Assembly (NCBI RefSeq): GCF_000730425.1
Contig: NZ_CP008896.1
Coordinates: forward strand, 3,658,001-3,722,000
Direction: 5' to 3'
DNA length: 64,000 nt
Source of the DNA: Pseudomonas fluorescens
GTDB lineage: Bacteria > Pseudomonadota > Gammaproteobacteria > Pseudomonadales > Pseudomonadaceae
Below, in pieces: positions 19,276 to 28,339 of this stretch (positions are counted from its first letter, which is position 1; each line of letters starts with the position of its first letter). Below the pieces are notes generated by a model, which searched no databases, had not been told where the DNA came from, and saw only the letters and a list, made by a program, of their open reading frames with translations. Position numbers and translations under genes: made by a program.

Positions 19276-20709
19276 ATGACACTTTACGTCAACCTCGCCG
19301 AACTGCTGGGCACGCGCATCGAACAGGGCTTCTATCGCCCCGGCGACCGCCTGCCCTCGGTGCGCGCCCTGAGCGTGGAACATGGGGTCAGCCTGAGCAC
19401 CGTGCAACAGGCTTACCGGTTACTGGAAGATAACGGCCTGGCGATGCCCAAGCCGAAATCCGGCTATTTCGTGCCCCTCGGGCGCGAACTGCCGGCGCTG
19501 CCCGCCGTGGGGCGGCCGGCTCAGCGCCCGGTGGAGATTTCCCAGTGGGACCAGGTGCTGGAGCTGGTCCGTGCAGTGCCGCGCAAAGATGTCATACAGA
19601 TGGGCCGAGGCATGCCGGATGTACTGTCGCCGACCATCAAGCCCCTGCTGCGCAGCCTTGCCCGCGTCAGCCGCCGCCAGGACCTGCCAGGCCTGTACTA
19701 CGACAATATCTATGGCTGTATGGAGCTGCGCGAGCAAATCGCCCGTCTGTCATTGGATTCCGGCTGCCAGCTCGACGCCCAGGACATCGTGATCACCACC
19801 GGCTGCCATGAGGCACTGTCCTCCAGCATCCGTGCGATTTGCGAGCCCGGCGATATCGTCGCCGTCGACTCGCCGAGCTTCCACGGCGCCATGCAGACCC
19901 TCAAGGGCCTGGGCATGAAAGCCCTGGAAATCCCCACCGATCCGCTCACCGGCATCAGCCTCGAAGCCTTGGAACTGGCCCTTGAGCAATGGCCGATCAA
20001 GGTCATCCAACTGACCCCCAACTGCAATAATCCCCTGGGCTACATCATGCCCGAGGCACGCAAACGGGCACTGCTGACCCTGGCCCAGCGCTTTGACGTG
20101 GCGATTATCGAAGACGATGTGTATGGCGAACTTGCCTACAGCTACCCGCGACCACGCACCATCAAATCCTTCGATGAAGATGGCCGCGTCCTACTCTGCA
20201 GTTCATTCTCCAAAACCCTGGCCCCCGGCCTGCGGATCGGCTGGGTAGCGCCTGGCCGCTATCTGGAGCGGGTGCTGCATATGAAGTACATCAGCACCGG
20301 TTCCACCGCCACTCAACCCCAGATCGCCATAGCCGAGTTCCTCAAGAACGGGCACTTCGAACCCCATTTGCGACGGATGCGCAGCCAATACCAGCGCAAT
20401 CGCGACCTGATGCTCGATTGGGTCAGCCGTTATTTCCCCTCCGGCACCCGCGCCAGCCGACCCCAGGGCAGCTTTATGCTGTGGGTGGAACTGCCCGAGG
20501 GATTCGACACCCTCAGGCTCAACCGGGCCCTGGTCGAACAAGGGGTACAGATTGCCGTGGGCAGTATCTTTTCTGCCTCGGGCAAATACCGGAACTGCCT
20601 GCGGATGAACTACGCTGCCAAGCCCACCCCCCAGATAGAAGAGGCGGTGCGCAAGGTCGGGGCAACGGCGATCAAAATGCTCGCAGAAGCCGGACAACGG
20701 GTGGACTGA
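19276..20709 (+). CDS. MocR/GabR-type regulator (GntR HTH + aminotransferase)
   Basis: A 477-residue fusion. A winged helix of GntR type fills residues 1-70 (YRPGDRLPSVRALSVEHGVS). An aminotransferase class I fold covers about 110-470, with the PLP lysine in SSFSKTLAPGLRIGW near residue 315. MocR proteins use PLP adducts of amino compounds to control transport or catabolic genes. The target is not obvious; the flanking polyamine genes are possible. ATG 19276 has GGGGAG about 8 nt upstream. Confidence 0.88.
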   Translation: MTLYVNLAELLGTRIEQGFYRPGDRLPSVRALSVEHGVSLSTVQQAYRLLEDNGLAMPKPKSGYFVPLGRELPALPAVGRPAQRPVEISQWDQVLELVRAVPRKDVIQMGRGMPDVLSPTIKPLLRSLARVSRRQDLPGLYYDNIYGCMELREQIARLSLDSGCQLDAQDIVITTGCHEALSSSIRAICEPGDIVAVDSPSFHGAMQTLKGLGMKALEIPTDPLTGISLEALELALEQWPIKVIQLTPNCNNPLGYIMPEARKRALLTLAQRFDVAIIEDDVYGELAYSYPRPRTIKSFDEDGRVLLCSSFSKTLAPGLRIGWVAPGRYLERVLHMKYISTGSTATQPQIAIAEFLKNGHFEPHLRRMRSQYQRNRDLMLDWVSRYFPSGTRASRPQGSFMLWVELPEGFDTLRLNRALVEQGVQIAVGSIFSASGKYRNCLRMNYAAKPTPQIEEAVRKVGATAIKMLAEAGQRVD

Positions 20710-20771
20710 CCTTTTGCCATCAATCACCGTCATATGCCCACGATTGCCCTGATTCGGAACCTGCCTCCTTG

Positions 20772-22337
20772 ATGAGCCAAAGGCTGTTAGCGTTTTTCCT
20801 GTTGGGGTTCCTGGGCCTGGGCGGTTGCGCCACCCTGGACGTACCCCGCGTGCCCAGCGAGGCACTGCCAGCGACGCAGTCCGCCTTCGGCCGCTCGATC
20901 CAGGCCCAGGCCGCTCCCTATCAAGGTCGCTCCGGGTTCCGCCTGCTGCCCAACAGCAGCGAAGCCTTCATGGCCCGCGCCGAATTGATCCGCAATGCCC
21001 AGACCAGCCTCGACCTGCAGTACTACATCGTCCACGACGGCATCAGCACACGCATGCTGGTGGACGAGTTGCTCACGGCCGCCGACCGTGGCGTGCGAGT
21101 GCGCATCCTCCTGGACGACACCACCAGCGACGGCCTGGACCAGGTCATCGCCACCCTGGCCGCGCACCCGCAGATCCAGATTCGCCTGTTCAACCCCTTG
21201 CACCTGGGGCGCAGCACCGGCGTGACGCGGGCCGTGGGCCGGCTGTTCAACCTGTCGCTGCAACACCGGCGCATGCACAACAAGCTGTGGCTGGCGGACA
21301 ACAGTGTGGCGATTGTCGGCGGGCGCAACCTGGGGGACGAGTACTTCGATGCCGAGCCCAACCTGAACTTCACCGATATCGACATGCTCAGCGCGGGGCC
21401 TGTGGCCGAGCAACTGGGCCACAGCTTTGATCAGTATTGGAACAGTGCGCTGAGCCAGCCTATTGCCGACTTTATCTTCCGGGCTCCATCCTCCCGCGAC
21501 CTGGCCACGGCGCGCGGGCTTCTGGAAAACTCCCTGGCCGAGTCCCGCCAGCAAAACCATGCCCTGTACAACCGCCTGCGTACCTACAAGACCCAGCCGC
21601 GCATGGATATCTGGCGCCGGGAGCTGATCTGGGCCTGGAACCAGGCGCTGTGGGATGCGCCGAGCAAGGTCCTGGCCAAGGCCGATCCCGACCCACGGTT
21701 GCTGCTTACCACTCAACTGGCGCCGGAGCTCGAAGGTGTGCGCCACGAGCTGATGATGATCTCGGCCTACTTCGTCCCCGGCGAACCAGGCCTGGTGTAC
21801 CTGACCCGCCGCGCGGACGCGGGCGTTGCTGTGAGCCTCTTGACCAACTCCCTGGAAGCCACCGACGTACCGGCGGTACATGGCGGCTACGCGCCCTATC
21901 GCAAGGCACTGCTGGAGCACGGGGTGAAACTGTACGAACTGCGTCGCCAACCCGGCGACGGCGGCGGCAGTGGGCCCCATCTGCTGGGCAGCCGTGCGCT
22001 GTACGGCTCGGACTCCAGCCTGCATAGCAAGGCGATGATCTTCGACCGACAAAAGTCGTTTATCGGCTCGTTCAACTCCGACCCACGGTCGGTGCTGTGG
22101 AACACCGAAGTCGGGGTCTTGGTGGACAGCCCGGAGCTGGCCGAGCATGTGCGCAAGCTGGCCCTGCAAGGCATGGCACCGGCCTTGAGCTATGAGGCGA
22201 AACTGCAGGATGGTCAGGTAGTCTGGGTGACGGAAGATAACGGCCAACTGCACACACTGACCCGAGAGCCGGGCAGTTGGTGGCGCCGGTTCAATGCCTG
22301 GTTCGCCACCACTGTGGGCCTGGAACGCATGCTCTAA
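20772..22337 (+). CDS. Phospholipase D-family lipoprotein, ClsC-like
   Basis: A 521-residue protein with a lipoprotein leader (LGLGGC lipobox) and two HKD motifs: HNKLWLADNSVAIVGGRNLG around residue 170 and HSKAMIFDRQKSFIGSFNSD around 417. This matches the ClsC/YmdC branch of cardiolipin synthases, which join phosphatidylglycerol with another phospholipid at the membrane. The lipid anchor is expected for the Pseudomonas version. ATG 20772 follows the regulator by 62 bp. Confidence 0.85.
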   Translation: MSQRLLAFFLLGFLGLGGCATLDVPRVPSEALPATQSAFGRSIQAQAAPYQGRSGFRLLPNSSEAFMARAELIRNAQTSLDLQYYIVHDGISTRMLVDELLTAADRGVRVRILLDDTTSDGLDQVIATLAAHPQIQIRLFNPLHLGRSTGVTRAVGRLFNLSLQHRRMHNKLWLADNSVAIVGGRNLGDEYFDAEPNLNFTDIDMLSAGPVAEQLGHSFDQYWNSALSQPIADFIFRAPSSRDLATARGLLENSLAESRQQNHALYNRLRTYKTQPRMDIWRRELIWAWNQALWDAPSKVLAKADPDPRLLLTTQLAPELEGVRHELMMISAYFVPGEPGLVYLTRRADAGVAVSLLTNSLEATDVPAVHGGYAPYRKALLEHGVKLYELRRQPGDGGGSGPHLLGSRALYGSDSSLHSKAMIFDRQKSFIGSFNSDPRSVLWNTEVGVLVDSPELAEHVRKLALQGMAPALSYEAKLQDGQVVWVTEDNGQLHTLTREPGSWWRRFNAWFATTVGLERML

Positions 22338-22338
22338 A

Positions 22339-22372
22339 CCCTGTAGGAGCCGGCAAGCCGGCTCCTACAGGG
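22339..22372. terminator. Loopless REP palindrome acting as likely terminator
   Basis: CCCTGTAGGAGCCGGC is followed after AA by its perfect complement, giving a 16-bp stem with almost no loop. It sits between the convergent ClsC-like and MFS genes. It is a single REP arm pair collapsed into one hairpin. Confidence 0.65.
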
Positions 22373-22376
22373 TTAC

Positions 22377-23519
22377 CTAGGCCGGTTGCTCGGCGCCAAA
22401 TGCTCCTTGGCGCAACAACAGAATCACCAATCCCAAGGCACCTGCGGCCATCAGCAACGGCAACGCGTGCCCACTGATCCACTGGCTGCCTGCCCCCGCC
22501 ACCAGCGGTCCGATCAGGCAGCCAATGCCCCATAGTTGCGCAATATGGGCATTGGCGCGCACCAGCGCATCGTCACGGTAGCGCTCGCCAATCAGGATCA
22601 ATGACAACGTAAACAAGCCGCCTGCGCTGGCGCCGAACAGCACCCAGATCGGCCAGATCAGCCAGGTATCCAGCAGCGGCGCAATGGCCAGGCTTGACGC
22701 CAGCAACAGCACCGCGCAGCCCAGAAACAGGGTGCGCCTTGGCAAGTAGTCGGCCAGCGCGCCAATCGGCAATTGCAGCAAGGCATCGCCTACAACCACG
22801 GTGCTGACCATCGCCAGCGCCACCTCGGCAGTGAAGCCCTGTTGCAGGCAATACACCGGCAACAGCGTCAGAATCATCGCCTCGAACGCGGCAAACAACG
22901 CCACCGCCCAGGCGATCGCCGGCAAGCCTCGGCAAAAGCCCCATAAATCGCCAAAGGTCACGCTGAAGGCCTGCGCCGTGGGCGCACCGGAGCGCCCCAG
23001 CAGCAGGAAAGGTGCAACGATCAGCAGGCCGACACCGACCCAGAAACCATAGTCGTGATCGGTACCCAGCACCCCCAGCAACAATGGTCCCGACAATTGG
23101 CTCAAGGCGTAGGTACAGCCATACAGCGCCACCAACCGACCACGCCACTGCTCCACCACCAGTTGGTTGATCCAGCTTTCGCCGAGGATAAACACGATGG
23201 TCAGGATCACCCCGATCATCAACCGCAGCACCAGCCACACCGGATAGCTGGGCAATACCGCCAGTAAACCAATGGAAATCGCCCCGGCCCACAGGCACAG
23301 GCGCATCAGGTTCGCCGTGCCCAGCCAGGAAGCCAGGCGACTGGACACCTTGGCGCCCAGCAACACACCGAACGCCGGCATGGCCGCCATGATGCCGATG
23401 GCAAAGTTGCCATAACCCCAGCTCTCCAGGCGCAAGGACACCAGCGGCATGCTCACGCCCAGGGCAAGCCCGACACTGAGCACCGAGGCCAGGACGGCGA
23501 AATAAGTCGCCCAACGCAT
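22377..23519 (-). CDS. MFS transporter (YcaD-like)
   Basis: A major facilitator protein of 380 residues with about twelve membrane segments. The start at 23519 (MRWATYFAVL) has AGGAG 7 nt upstream. The segment LGESWINQLVVEQWRGR between helices 4 and 5 is typical of the YcaD/YfkF group of uncharacterised MFS carriers. The substrate is unknown. Its stop lies four bases beyond the hairpin at 22339. Confidence 0.85.
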   Translation of the reverse strand: MRWATYFAVLASVLSVGLALGVSMPLVSLRLESWGYGNFAIGIMAAMPAFGVLLGAKVSSRLASWLGTANLMRLCLWAGAISIGLLAVLPSYPVWLVLRLMIGVILTIVFILGESWINQLVVEQWRGRLVALYGCTYALSQLSGPLLLGVLGTDHDYGFWVGVGLLIVAPFLLLGRSGAPTAQAFSVTFGDLWGFCRGLPAIAWAVALFAAFEAMILTLLPVYCLQQGFTAEVALAMVSTVVVGDALLQLPIGALADYLPRRTLFLGCAVLLLASSLAIAPLLDTWLIWPIWVLFGASAGGLFTLSLILIGERYRDDALVRANAHIAQLWGIGCLIGPLVAGAGSQWISGHALPLLMAAGALGLVILLLRQGAFGAEQPA

Positions 23520-23560
23520 TGCCACGCTCCTGTGGATTATTTCCTGATCACACAAAACAC

Positions 23561-23649
23561 TGTGGGAGCGGGCTTGCCCGCGATGAGGGTGTGCCAGTCA
23601 ACTCATGAGTGACTGATGCACCGCTATCGCGGGCAAGCCCGCTCCCACG
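23561..23649. repeat. Inverted REP pair, GCGGGCTTGCCCGCGA type
   Basis: TGTGGGAGCGGGCTTGCCCG and its complement lie about 40 bp apart between the MFS gene and the aldehyde dehydrogenase gene. Confidence 0.85.
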
Positions 23650-23677
23650 TTGTATCTACTGCAGCTTGAACCCGGAC

Positions 23678-25171
23678 TTACAGCTTGATCCAGGTCGCCT
23701 TCAGCTCGGTGTACTTGTCGAACGCGTGCAGCGATTTGTCGCGACCGTTGCCCGACTGCTTGAACCCGCCGAACGGTGCAGTCATGTCGCCGCCATCGTA
23801 CTGGTTGACCCACACACTACCGGCCCGCAGGGCCTTGGCGGTCAGGTGCGCCTTGGAGATATCCGAAGTCCATACCGCAGCGGCCAGGCCATAAGGCGTG
23901 TCGTTGGCAATGGCCACGGCTTCTTCAGCGCTGTCGAAGGTCAGCACCGACAGCACCGGGCCAAAGATCTCTTCCTGGGCAATCTTCATGGCGTTGGTCA
24001 CACCGTCGAAAATCGTCGGTTCGACGTAGGTACCACCGGTTTCCTGCAAGGTGCGCTTGCCGCCAGCTACCAGCTTGGCGCCGTCTGCGTGCCCGGCTTC
24101 GATGTACGACAGCACCGTGTTCATCTGCTGGGTATCCACCAGCGCCCCGACGTTGGTGGCCGGGTCCAGCGGGTTGCCCGGCTTCCAGCCCTTGAGGGCC
24201 TCGATCACCATCGGCAGGAATTTGTCCTTGATCGAACGCTCCACCAGCAGGCGCGAGCCGGCGGTGCAGACTTCGCCCTGGTTGAAGGCGATGGCACCCG
24301 CGGCGGATTCGGCAGCAGCCTGCAGGTCCGGGGCATCGGCAAACACGATGTTCGGGCTCTTGCCACCGGCTTCCAGCCAGACGCGCTTCATGTTCGACTC
24401 GCCGGAGTAGATCATCAGTTGCTTGGCGATCTTGGTCGAACCGGTGAACACCAGGGTATCGACGTCCATATGCAGCGCCAGGGCCTTGCCCACGGTGTGA
24501 CCGTAGCCCGGCAGCACGTTGAGCACGCCTTTGGGGATACCCGCTTCAACGGCCAGGGCGGCGATGCGGATGGCGGTCAGCGGCGATTTTTCCGACGGCT
24601 TGAGGACCACCGAGTTACCGGTGGACAACGCCGGCCCCAGCTTCCAGCAAGCCATCATCAGCGGGAAGTTCCACGGCACGATGGCCGCCACTACACCAAC
24701 GGGCTCACGGGTCACCAGGCCCAATTGGTCATGGGGGGTGGCGGCAACTTCGTCGTAAATCTTGTCGATGGCCTCGCCACTCCAGCTCAGCGCCTGCGCC
24801 GCGCCGGGAATGTCGATGCCCAGGGAATCGCCGATTGGCTTGCCCATGTCCAGGGTTTCGAGCAGGGCCAGCTCTTCGGCATTGGCCTTGAGCAGCGCCG
24901 CGAAACGGATCATGGTGGCTTTGCGCTTGGCCGGGGCCAGGCGTGACCAGGCACCGGAGTTGAAGGTGGCGCGGGCGTTTTCCACGGCGCGCTGGGCGTC
25001 GGCGACGTCACAGCTGGCAACGGTGGTCAGCAGGCGGCCATCGACCGGGCTGAGGCATTCGAACGTCTCACCGGAAACGGCGGCGGTGTATTCGCCATTG
25101 ATGTACGCACGGCCTTCGATCTTCAGGGCCTTGGCGCGTTGTTCCCAGTCGGCACGGGTCAGGGTGGTCAT
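23678..25171 (-). CDS. Aldehyde dehydrogenase, KauB/PauC/PuuC-like
   Basis: A 497-residue NAD(P)-dependent aldehyde dehydrogenase. The catalytic glutamate is in LEAGGKSPNIV (near 266) and the nucleophilic cysteine in FNQGEVCTAGSR (near 302). The position matches KauB/PauC (PA5312), which oxidises gamma-glutamyl-aminobutyraldehyde and related aldehydes. It is the logical second step after the FAD oxidase at 17583. The ATG at 25171 has AGGAGG 8 nt upstream, and the leader holds AATAAGAG, one base from the AANAANAA Hfq/Crc motif. Confidence 0.9.
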   Translation of the reverse strand: MTTLTRADWEQRAKALKIEGRAYINGEYTAAVSGETFECLSPVDGRLLTTVASCDVADAQRAVENARATFNSGAWSRLAPAKRKATMIRFAALLKANAEELALLETLDMGKPIGDSLGIDIPGAAQALSWSGEAIDKIYDEVAATPHDQLGLVTREPVGVVAAIVPWNFPLMMACWKLGPALSTGNSVVLKPSEKSPLTAIRIAALAVEAGIPKGVLNVLPGYGHTVGKALALHMDVDTLVFTGSTKIAKQLMIYSGESNMKRVWLEAGGKSPNIVFADAPDLQAAAESAAGAIAFNQGEVCTAGSRLLVERSIKDKFLPMVIEALKGWKPGNPLDPATNVGALVDTQQMNTVLSYIEAGHADGAKLVAGGKRTLQETGGTYVEPTIFDGVTNAMKIAQEEIFGPVLSVLTFDSAEEAVAIANDTPYGLAAAVWTSDISKAHLTAKALRAGSVWVNQYDGGDMTAPFGGFKQSGNGRDKSLHAFDKYTELKATWIKL

Positions 25172-25397
25172 GCGAGTGTCCTCCTCTTATTAAATTAAGG
25201 GCCAGGCGTATAACCCGTTCCCTTCCAAATGCTTGCCCGGCCAGCCAGCTATTCGGTCCGAGGCACCCGCCACCCTAAACCAGCCGCAAGGTATGTTTCA
25301 ATATATTTGACATAACGGCAGCAAACGCCCTTGCGATGTTCATTTTAATAAACATAGACTTTGGCTCTCCAACCCCAGGCCTAGACGGGATACGTGC

Positions 25398-25760
25398 ATG
25401 AACATTCAGGATATCGTCGATTTCAGCCAGGCGAACACCGCCGCCGAGCGCTACCGCCCCGCCGCAGAAAAAATCCTCAAGGGCGACCCTGAGCAAACGG
25501 TCTACAACCATTACAACAGCCCGTGCGGCCAGATGAACGCCGGGGTCTGGGAAGGTGAAGTCGGGCAATGGACGGTGAACTACAGCGAACACGAATATTG
25601 CGAGATCGTGCAGGGGGTTTCGGTGCTGCGTGATACCGAGGGCAATGCCAAGACCTTGCGCGCCGGTGACCGTTTCGTCATCCCGGCCGGCTTTCGTGGC
25701 ACCTGGGAAGTGCTGGAACCGTGCCGCAAGATTTACGTGATATTCGAAGAAAAGGCCTGA
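25398..25760 (+). CDS. Cupin-domain protein (COG3450 type)
   Basis: A 120-residue single-domain cupin (DUF861/cupin_3) with the motifs NYSEHEYCEIVQG and GDRFVIPAGFRGTWEV. Proteins of this family are often found near amine and polyamine catabolic genes; the function is not established. It is divergent from the aldehyde dehydrogenase across a 226-bp gap that presumably holds both promoters. It ends before a bidirectional terminator. Confidence 0.85.
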   Translation: MNIQDIVDFSQANTAAERYRPAAEKILKGDPEQTVYNHYNSPCGQMNAGVWEGEVGQWTVNYSEHEYCEIVQGVSVLRDTEGNAKTLRAGDRFVIPAGFRGTWEVLEPCRKIYVIFEEKA

Positions 25761-25793
25761 TCGGTCGGCCACGACTTTTTCCAGGACAAAAAA

Positions 25794-25817
25794 AACCCGC
25801 ATCGTGAGATGCGGGTT
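25794..25817. terminator. Bidirectional terminator between cupin and rpmG
   Basis: AACCCGCATC-GTGA-GATGCGGGTT has an A-run upstream and a T-rich stretch downstream. It serves the plus-strand cupin gene and the minus-strand rpmBG operon. Confidence 0.88.
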
Positions 25818-25840
25818 CTTTTCACAAGAAAGAAAACCAA

Positions 25841-25996
25841 TTACTTGATTTTGCCTTCTTTGTAGATCACGTGCTTGCGAACGCGCGGGTCGAACATTTT
25901 CTTTTCGAGCTTGTCCGGGGTAGTACGCTTGTTCTTGTCGGTAGTGTAGAAGTGACCAGTACCGGCGCTAGAGATCATTCGAATCAATTCACGCAT
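25841..25996 (-). CDS. rpmG: 50S ribosomal protein L33
   Basis: A 51-residue basic protein beginning [20 protein letters not shown] and ending YKEGKIK, the standard L33 of Pseudomonas. It lacks the CxxC pairs of the zinc-binding paralogue. It lies 11 bp after rpmB in the same direction, forming the usual rpmB-rpmG operon. Confidence 0.96.
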   Translation of the reverse strand: MRELIRMISSAGTGHFYTTDKNKRTTPDKLEKKMFDPRVRKHVIYKEGKIK

Positions 25997-26007
25997 GATT
26001 TAGCTCC

Positions 26008-26241
26008 TTAGATTTTGCCGTCGCGGCGCAGTTCAGCGAGCACGACAGTGATGCCACGCTTGTCGATGATACGCATGCCTTTGGCAGATACGCGCAGACG
26101 GACAAAACGTTTCTCTTCTTCAACCCAGAAGCGGTGATGCTGCAGGTTTGGCAGGAAACGACGACGGGTTTTGTTGTTTGCGTGGGAAATGTTATTCCCA
26201 GTCACCGGACCCTTACCGGTAACTTGACAGACTCTCGACAT
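26008..26241 (-). CDS. rpmB: 50S ribosomal protein L28
   Basis: A 77-residue protein beginning [20 protein letters not shown], the conserved L28 N-terminus, with [11 protein letters not shown] following. It is a component of the large ribosomal subunit and first gene of rpmB-rpmG. A sigma70-like promoter lies about 150 bp upstream. Confidence 0.97.
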   Translation of the reverse strand: MSRVCQVTGKGPVTGNNISHANNKTRRRFLPNLQHHRFWVEEEKRFVRLRVSAKGMRIIDKRGITVVLAELRRDGKI

Positions 26242-26699
26242 GCCTCAGCCCTCTAAAACCACATGCCCAACCCGGCATGGGTTGGCCGCTTAATCTCTCA
26301 GTCATTTGGCGCCAGGCGCCGCGTTTCTTTAAGGGTCTTACCGGCTACACCTACAGTGAAGGAACCGGGCCCCTAGAAAAGAGCGCTGCTTTATACCAGA
26401 AAGACCCCGGCGCAACAACAGCCGGTGTGTTTTTCCCGCTGTAAATCTCGCCCAAACAGGTCTCAAGCGCCGCCCGGGTGGGCCGCCATGCTGCCGAACC
26501 GCTCGTCGCACCGAATGATTTATCGCCGCTGCTTGTAGGCCAAGGCCTCCGGCAAAATGACCTGAGGCGCCATCAAAACAGTATTTGCCGCAAATGCACA
26601 GGCAAAAATGGGCTAGTCATTTATGAATCAGCCCACTACGGTAGGCCTTTTCCAGACTGCACTCGCAGATGGGCCTCCGATCTGCAAAGGAAACCGACC
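26242..26699. other. 458-bp divergent gap, no gene seen
   Basis: This gap separates rpmB from the peptide-binding protein gene. It holds the rpmB promoter near 26390-26418, a long rpmB leader with the short dyad CCCAACCCGGCATGGGTTGG, and the promoter region of the binding-protein gene. No convincing short gene or structured RNA was found. Confidence 0.5.
26390..26418 (-). promoter_or_regulatory. Sigma70-like promoter of rpmB-rpmG
   Basis: On the minus strand TTGTTG (26418-26413) and TATAAA (26395-26390) are separated by exactly 17 bp. The -10 matches five of six consensus bases; the -35 keeps only TTG. The transcript would have a leader of about 140 nt. Confidence 0.55.
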
Positions 26700-28292
26700 A
26701 TGCGCCTCGCTGCCCTGCCACTCCTGCTCGCCCCACTCTTCCTCGCCCCCCTGGCCCAGGCTGCTTCCACGTTGAGCGTTTGCACCGAGGCCAGCCCCGA
26801 AGGGTTCGATGTGGTGCAGTACAACTCGCTGACCACCACCAACGCTTCGGCGGATGTACTGATGAATCGCCTGGTGGACTTCGACGCCGCGAGCGGCCAA
26901 CTGGTACCGAGCCTGGCCGATAGCTGGGAAGTCTCGCCGGACGGCCTGACCTACACCTTTAAACTGCACCCGGACGTCAAATTCCACCGCACCGCGTATT
27001 TCAGCCCAAGCCGCAGCCTCACCGCCGAAGACGTGCGTTTGAGCTTCGAGCGCATGCTCGACCCGGCCAACCCCTGGCACCAGATCGCCCAGAGCGGCTT
27101 CCCCCATGCCCAGTCGCTGCAATTGCCAGCGCTGATCAAGAAGATCGACGCCCTCGACCCGCTGACCGTGCGCTTTACCCTGGATCACGCCGACTCCACA
27201 TTCCTCGCCACGCTGAGCATGGGTTTTGCCTCGATCTACTCCGCCGAGTACGCCGACAAACTGCTCAAGGCGGGCACCCCGGAAAAGCTCAATAGCCAAC
27301 CCATCGGCACCGGGCCCTTCGTTTTCGGGCGTTTCCAGAAAGATGCGGCCATTCGCTACAAGGCCAACCCGGATTACTTCGCCGGCAAGCCTGCTGTGGA
27401 TAACTTGATCTTTGCCATCACCCCTGACGCCAATGTGCGCCTGCAGAAACTGCGCCGGGATGAATGCCAGATCGCCTTTTCACCCAAGCCCCTGGATATC
27501 GGCGAGGCGCAAAAGGATGCAGCGCTCAAGGTGGAAAAAACCGCCGCCTTCATGACTGCCTTTGTCGCCATCAACAGCCAGCACCCGCCGCTGGACAAGC
27601 CGCAAGTGCGCCAGGCAATCAACCTGGCGTTCGACAAGGCCAGCTACCTCAAGGCCGTGTTTGAAGGCACCGCCGAAGCCGCCAACGGCCCTTACCCGCC
27701 CAATACCTGGAGCTTTGCCAAGGAGCTGCCGGGTTATCCACAGGACATCGCCAAGGCCAAGGAACTGCTGGCCCGCGCCGGTCTGGGTGACGGCTTCAAG
27801 ACCACGATCTGGACCCGTCCATCGGGCAGCCTGCTCAACCCCAACCCGAGCCTGGGCGCCCAGCTGCTGCAGGCGGACCTGGCCAAGGTCGGCATCCAGG
27901 CAGAGATCCGCGTGATCGAATGGGGTGAGTTGATCCGCCGCTCCAAGGCCGGCGAGCACGACCTGCTGTTCATGGGCTGGGCCGGCGACAACGGCGACCC
28001 GGATAACTTCCTGACCCCGCAGTTTTCCTGCGCGGCAGTCAAATCCGGTACCAACTTTGCCCGTTACTGCGACCCGACGCTGGACAAGCTGATCAGTGCC
28101 GGCAAGACCACCAGCGAGCAAGGCGTACGCAGCAAGCTGTACCAACAGGCGCAGGCGCAGATCCAGCAGCAGGCGCTGTGGCTGCCTCTGGCCCACCCGA
28201 CGGCCTTTGCCCTGACGCGCAAGAATGTCGAGGGGTATCAGGTCAGCCCGTTTGGGCGCCAGGACTTCTCCAAAGTCAGCGTCACACCCTGA
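26700..28292 (+). CDS. Periplasmic peptide-binding protein (SBP family 5)
   Basis: A 530-residue family 5 solute-binding protein. The signal peptide is residues 1-20 (PLLLAPLFLAPLAQA, cut before AST). Family features include a long C-terminal lobe with IEWGELIRRSKAGEHDLLFM and GWAGDNGDPDNFL. It captures di- or oligopeptides for an ABC importer, but no permease or ATPase is adjacent, so it must share a transporter encoded elsewhere. The position matches DppA5 (PA5317) of P. aeruginosa (from memory). ATG 26700 has AAAGGAAA upstream. Confidence 0.88.
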   Translation: MRLAALPLLLAPLFLAPLAQAASTLSVCTEASPEGFDVVQYNSLTTTNASADVLMNRLVDFDAASGQLVPSLADSWEVSPDGLTYTFKLHPDVKFHRTAYFSPSRSLTAEDVRLSFERMLDPANPWHQIAQSGFPHAQSLQLPALIKKIDALDPLTVRFTLDHADSTFLATLSMGFASIYSAEYADKLLKAGTPEKLNSQPIGTGPFVFGRFQKDAAIRYKANPDYFAGKPAVDNLIFAITPDANVRLQKLRRDECQIAFSPKPLDIGEAQKDAALKVEKTAAFMTAFVAINSQHPPLDKPQVRQAINLAFDKASYLKAVFEGTAEAANGPYPPNTWSFAKELPGYPQDIAKAKELLARAGLGDGFKTTIWTRPSGSLLNPNPSLGAQLLQADLAKVGIQAEIRVIEWGELIRRSKAGEHDLLFMGWAGDNGDPDNFLTPQFSCAAVKSGTNFARYCDPTLDKLISAGKTTSEQGVRSKLYQQAQAQIQQQALWLPLAHPTAFALTRKNVEGYQVSPFGRQDFSKVSVTP

Positions 28293-28301
28293 CCCGCCCT
28301 G

Positions 28302-28329
28302 TGCAGGAGCCGGCTTGCCGGCTCCTGCA
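28302..28329. terminator. REP palindrome between binding-protein gene and radC
   Basis: TGCAGGAGCCGGC-TT-GCCGGCTCCTGCA is a perfect 13-bp stem with a two-base loop between convergent genes. Its form is like the hairpin at 22339. Confidence 0.6.
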
Positions 28330-28339
28330 AGGGATTGCG

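Noticed and set aside
25172..25200. AATAAGAG in the aldehyde dehydrogenase leader as an Hfq/Crc target
   Set aside because: One mismatch to AANAANAA in a short AT-rich leader is expected by chance; kept only as a remark in the gene entry.
26242..26699. Possible small gene or riboswitch in the rpmB upstream gap
   Set aside because: No frame with ribosome site and protein-like composition, and no recognisable conserved RNA fold; only a promoter is supported.
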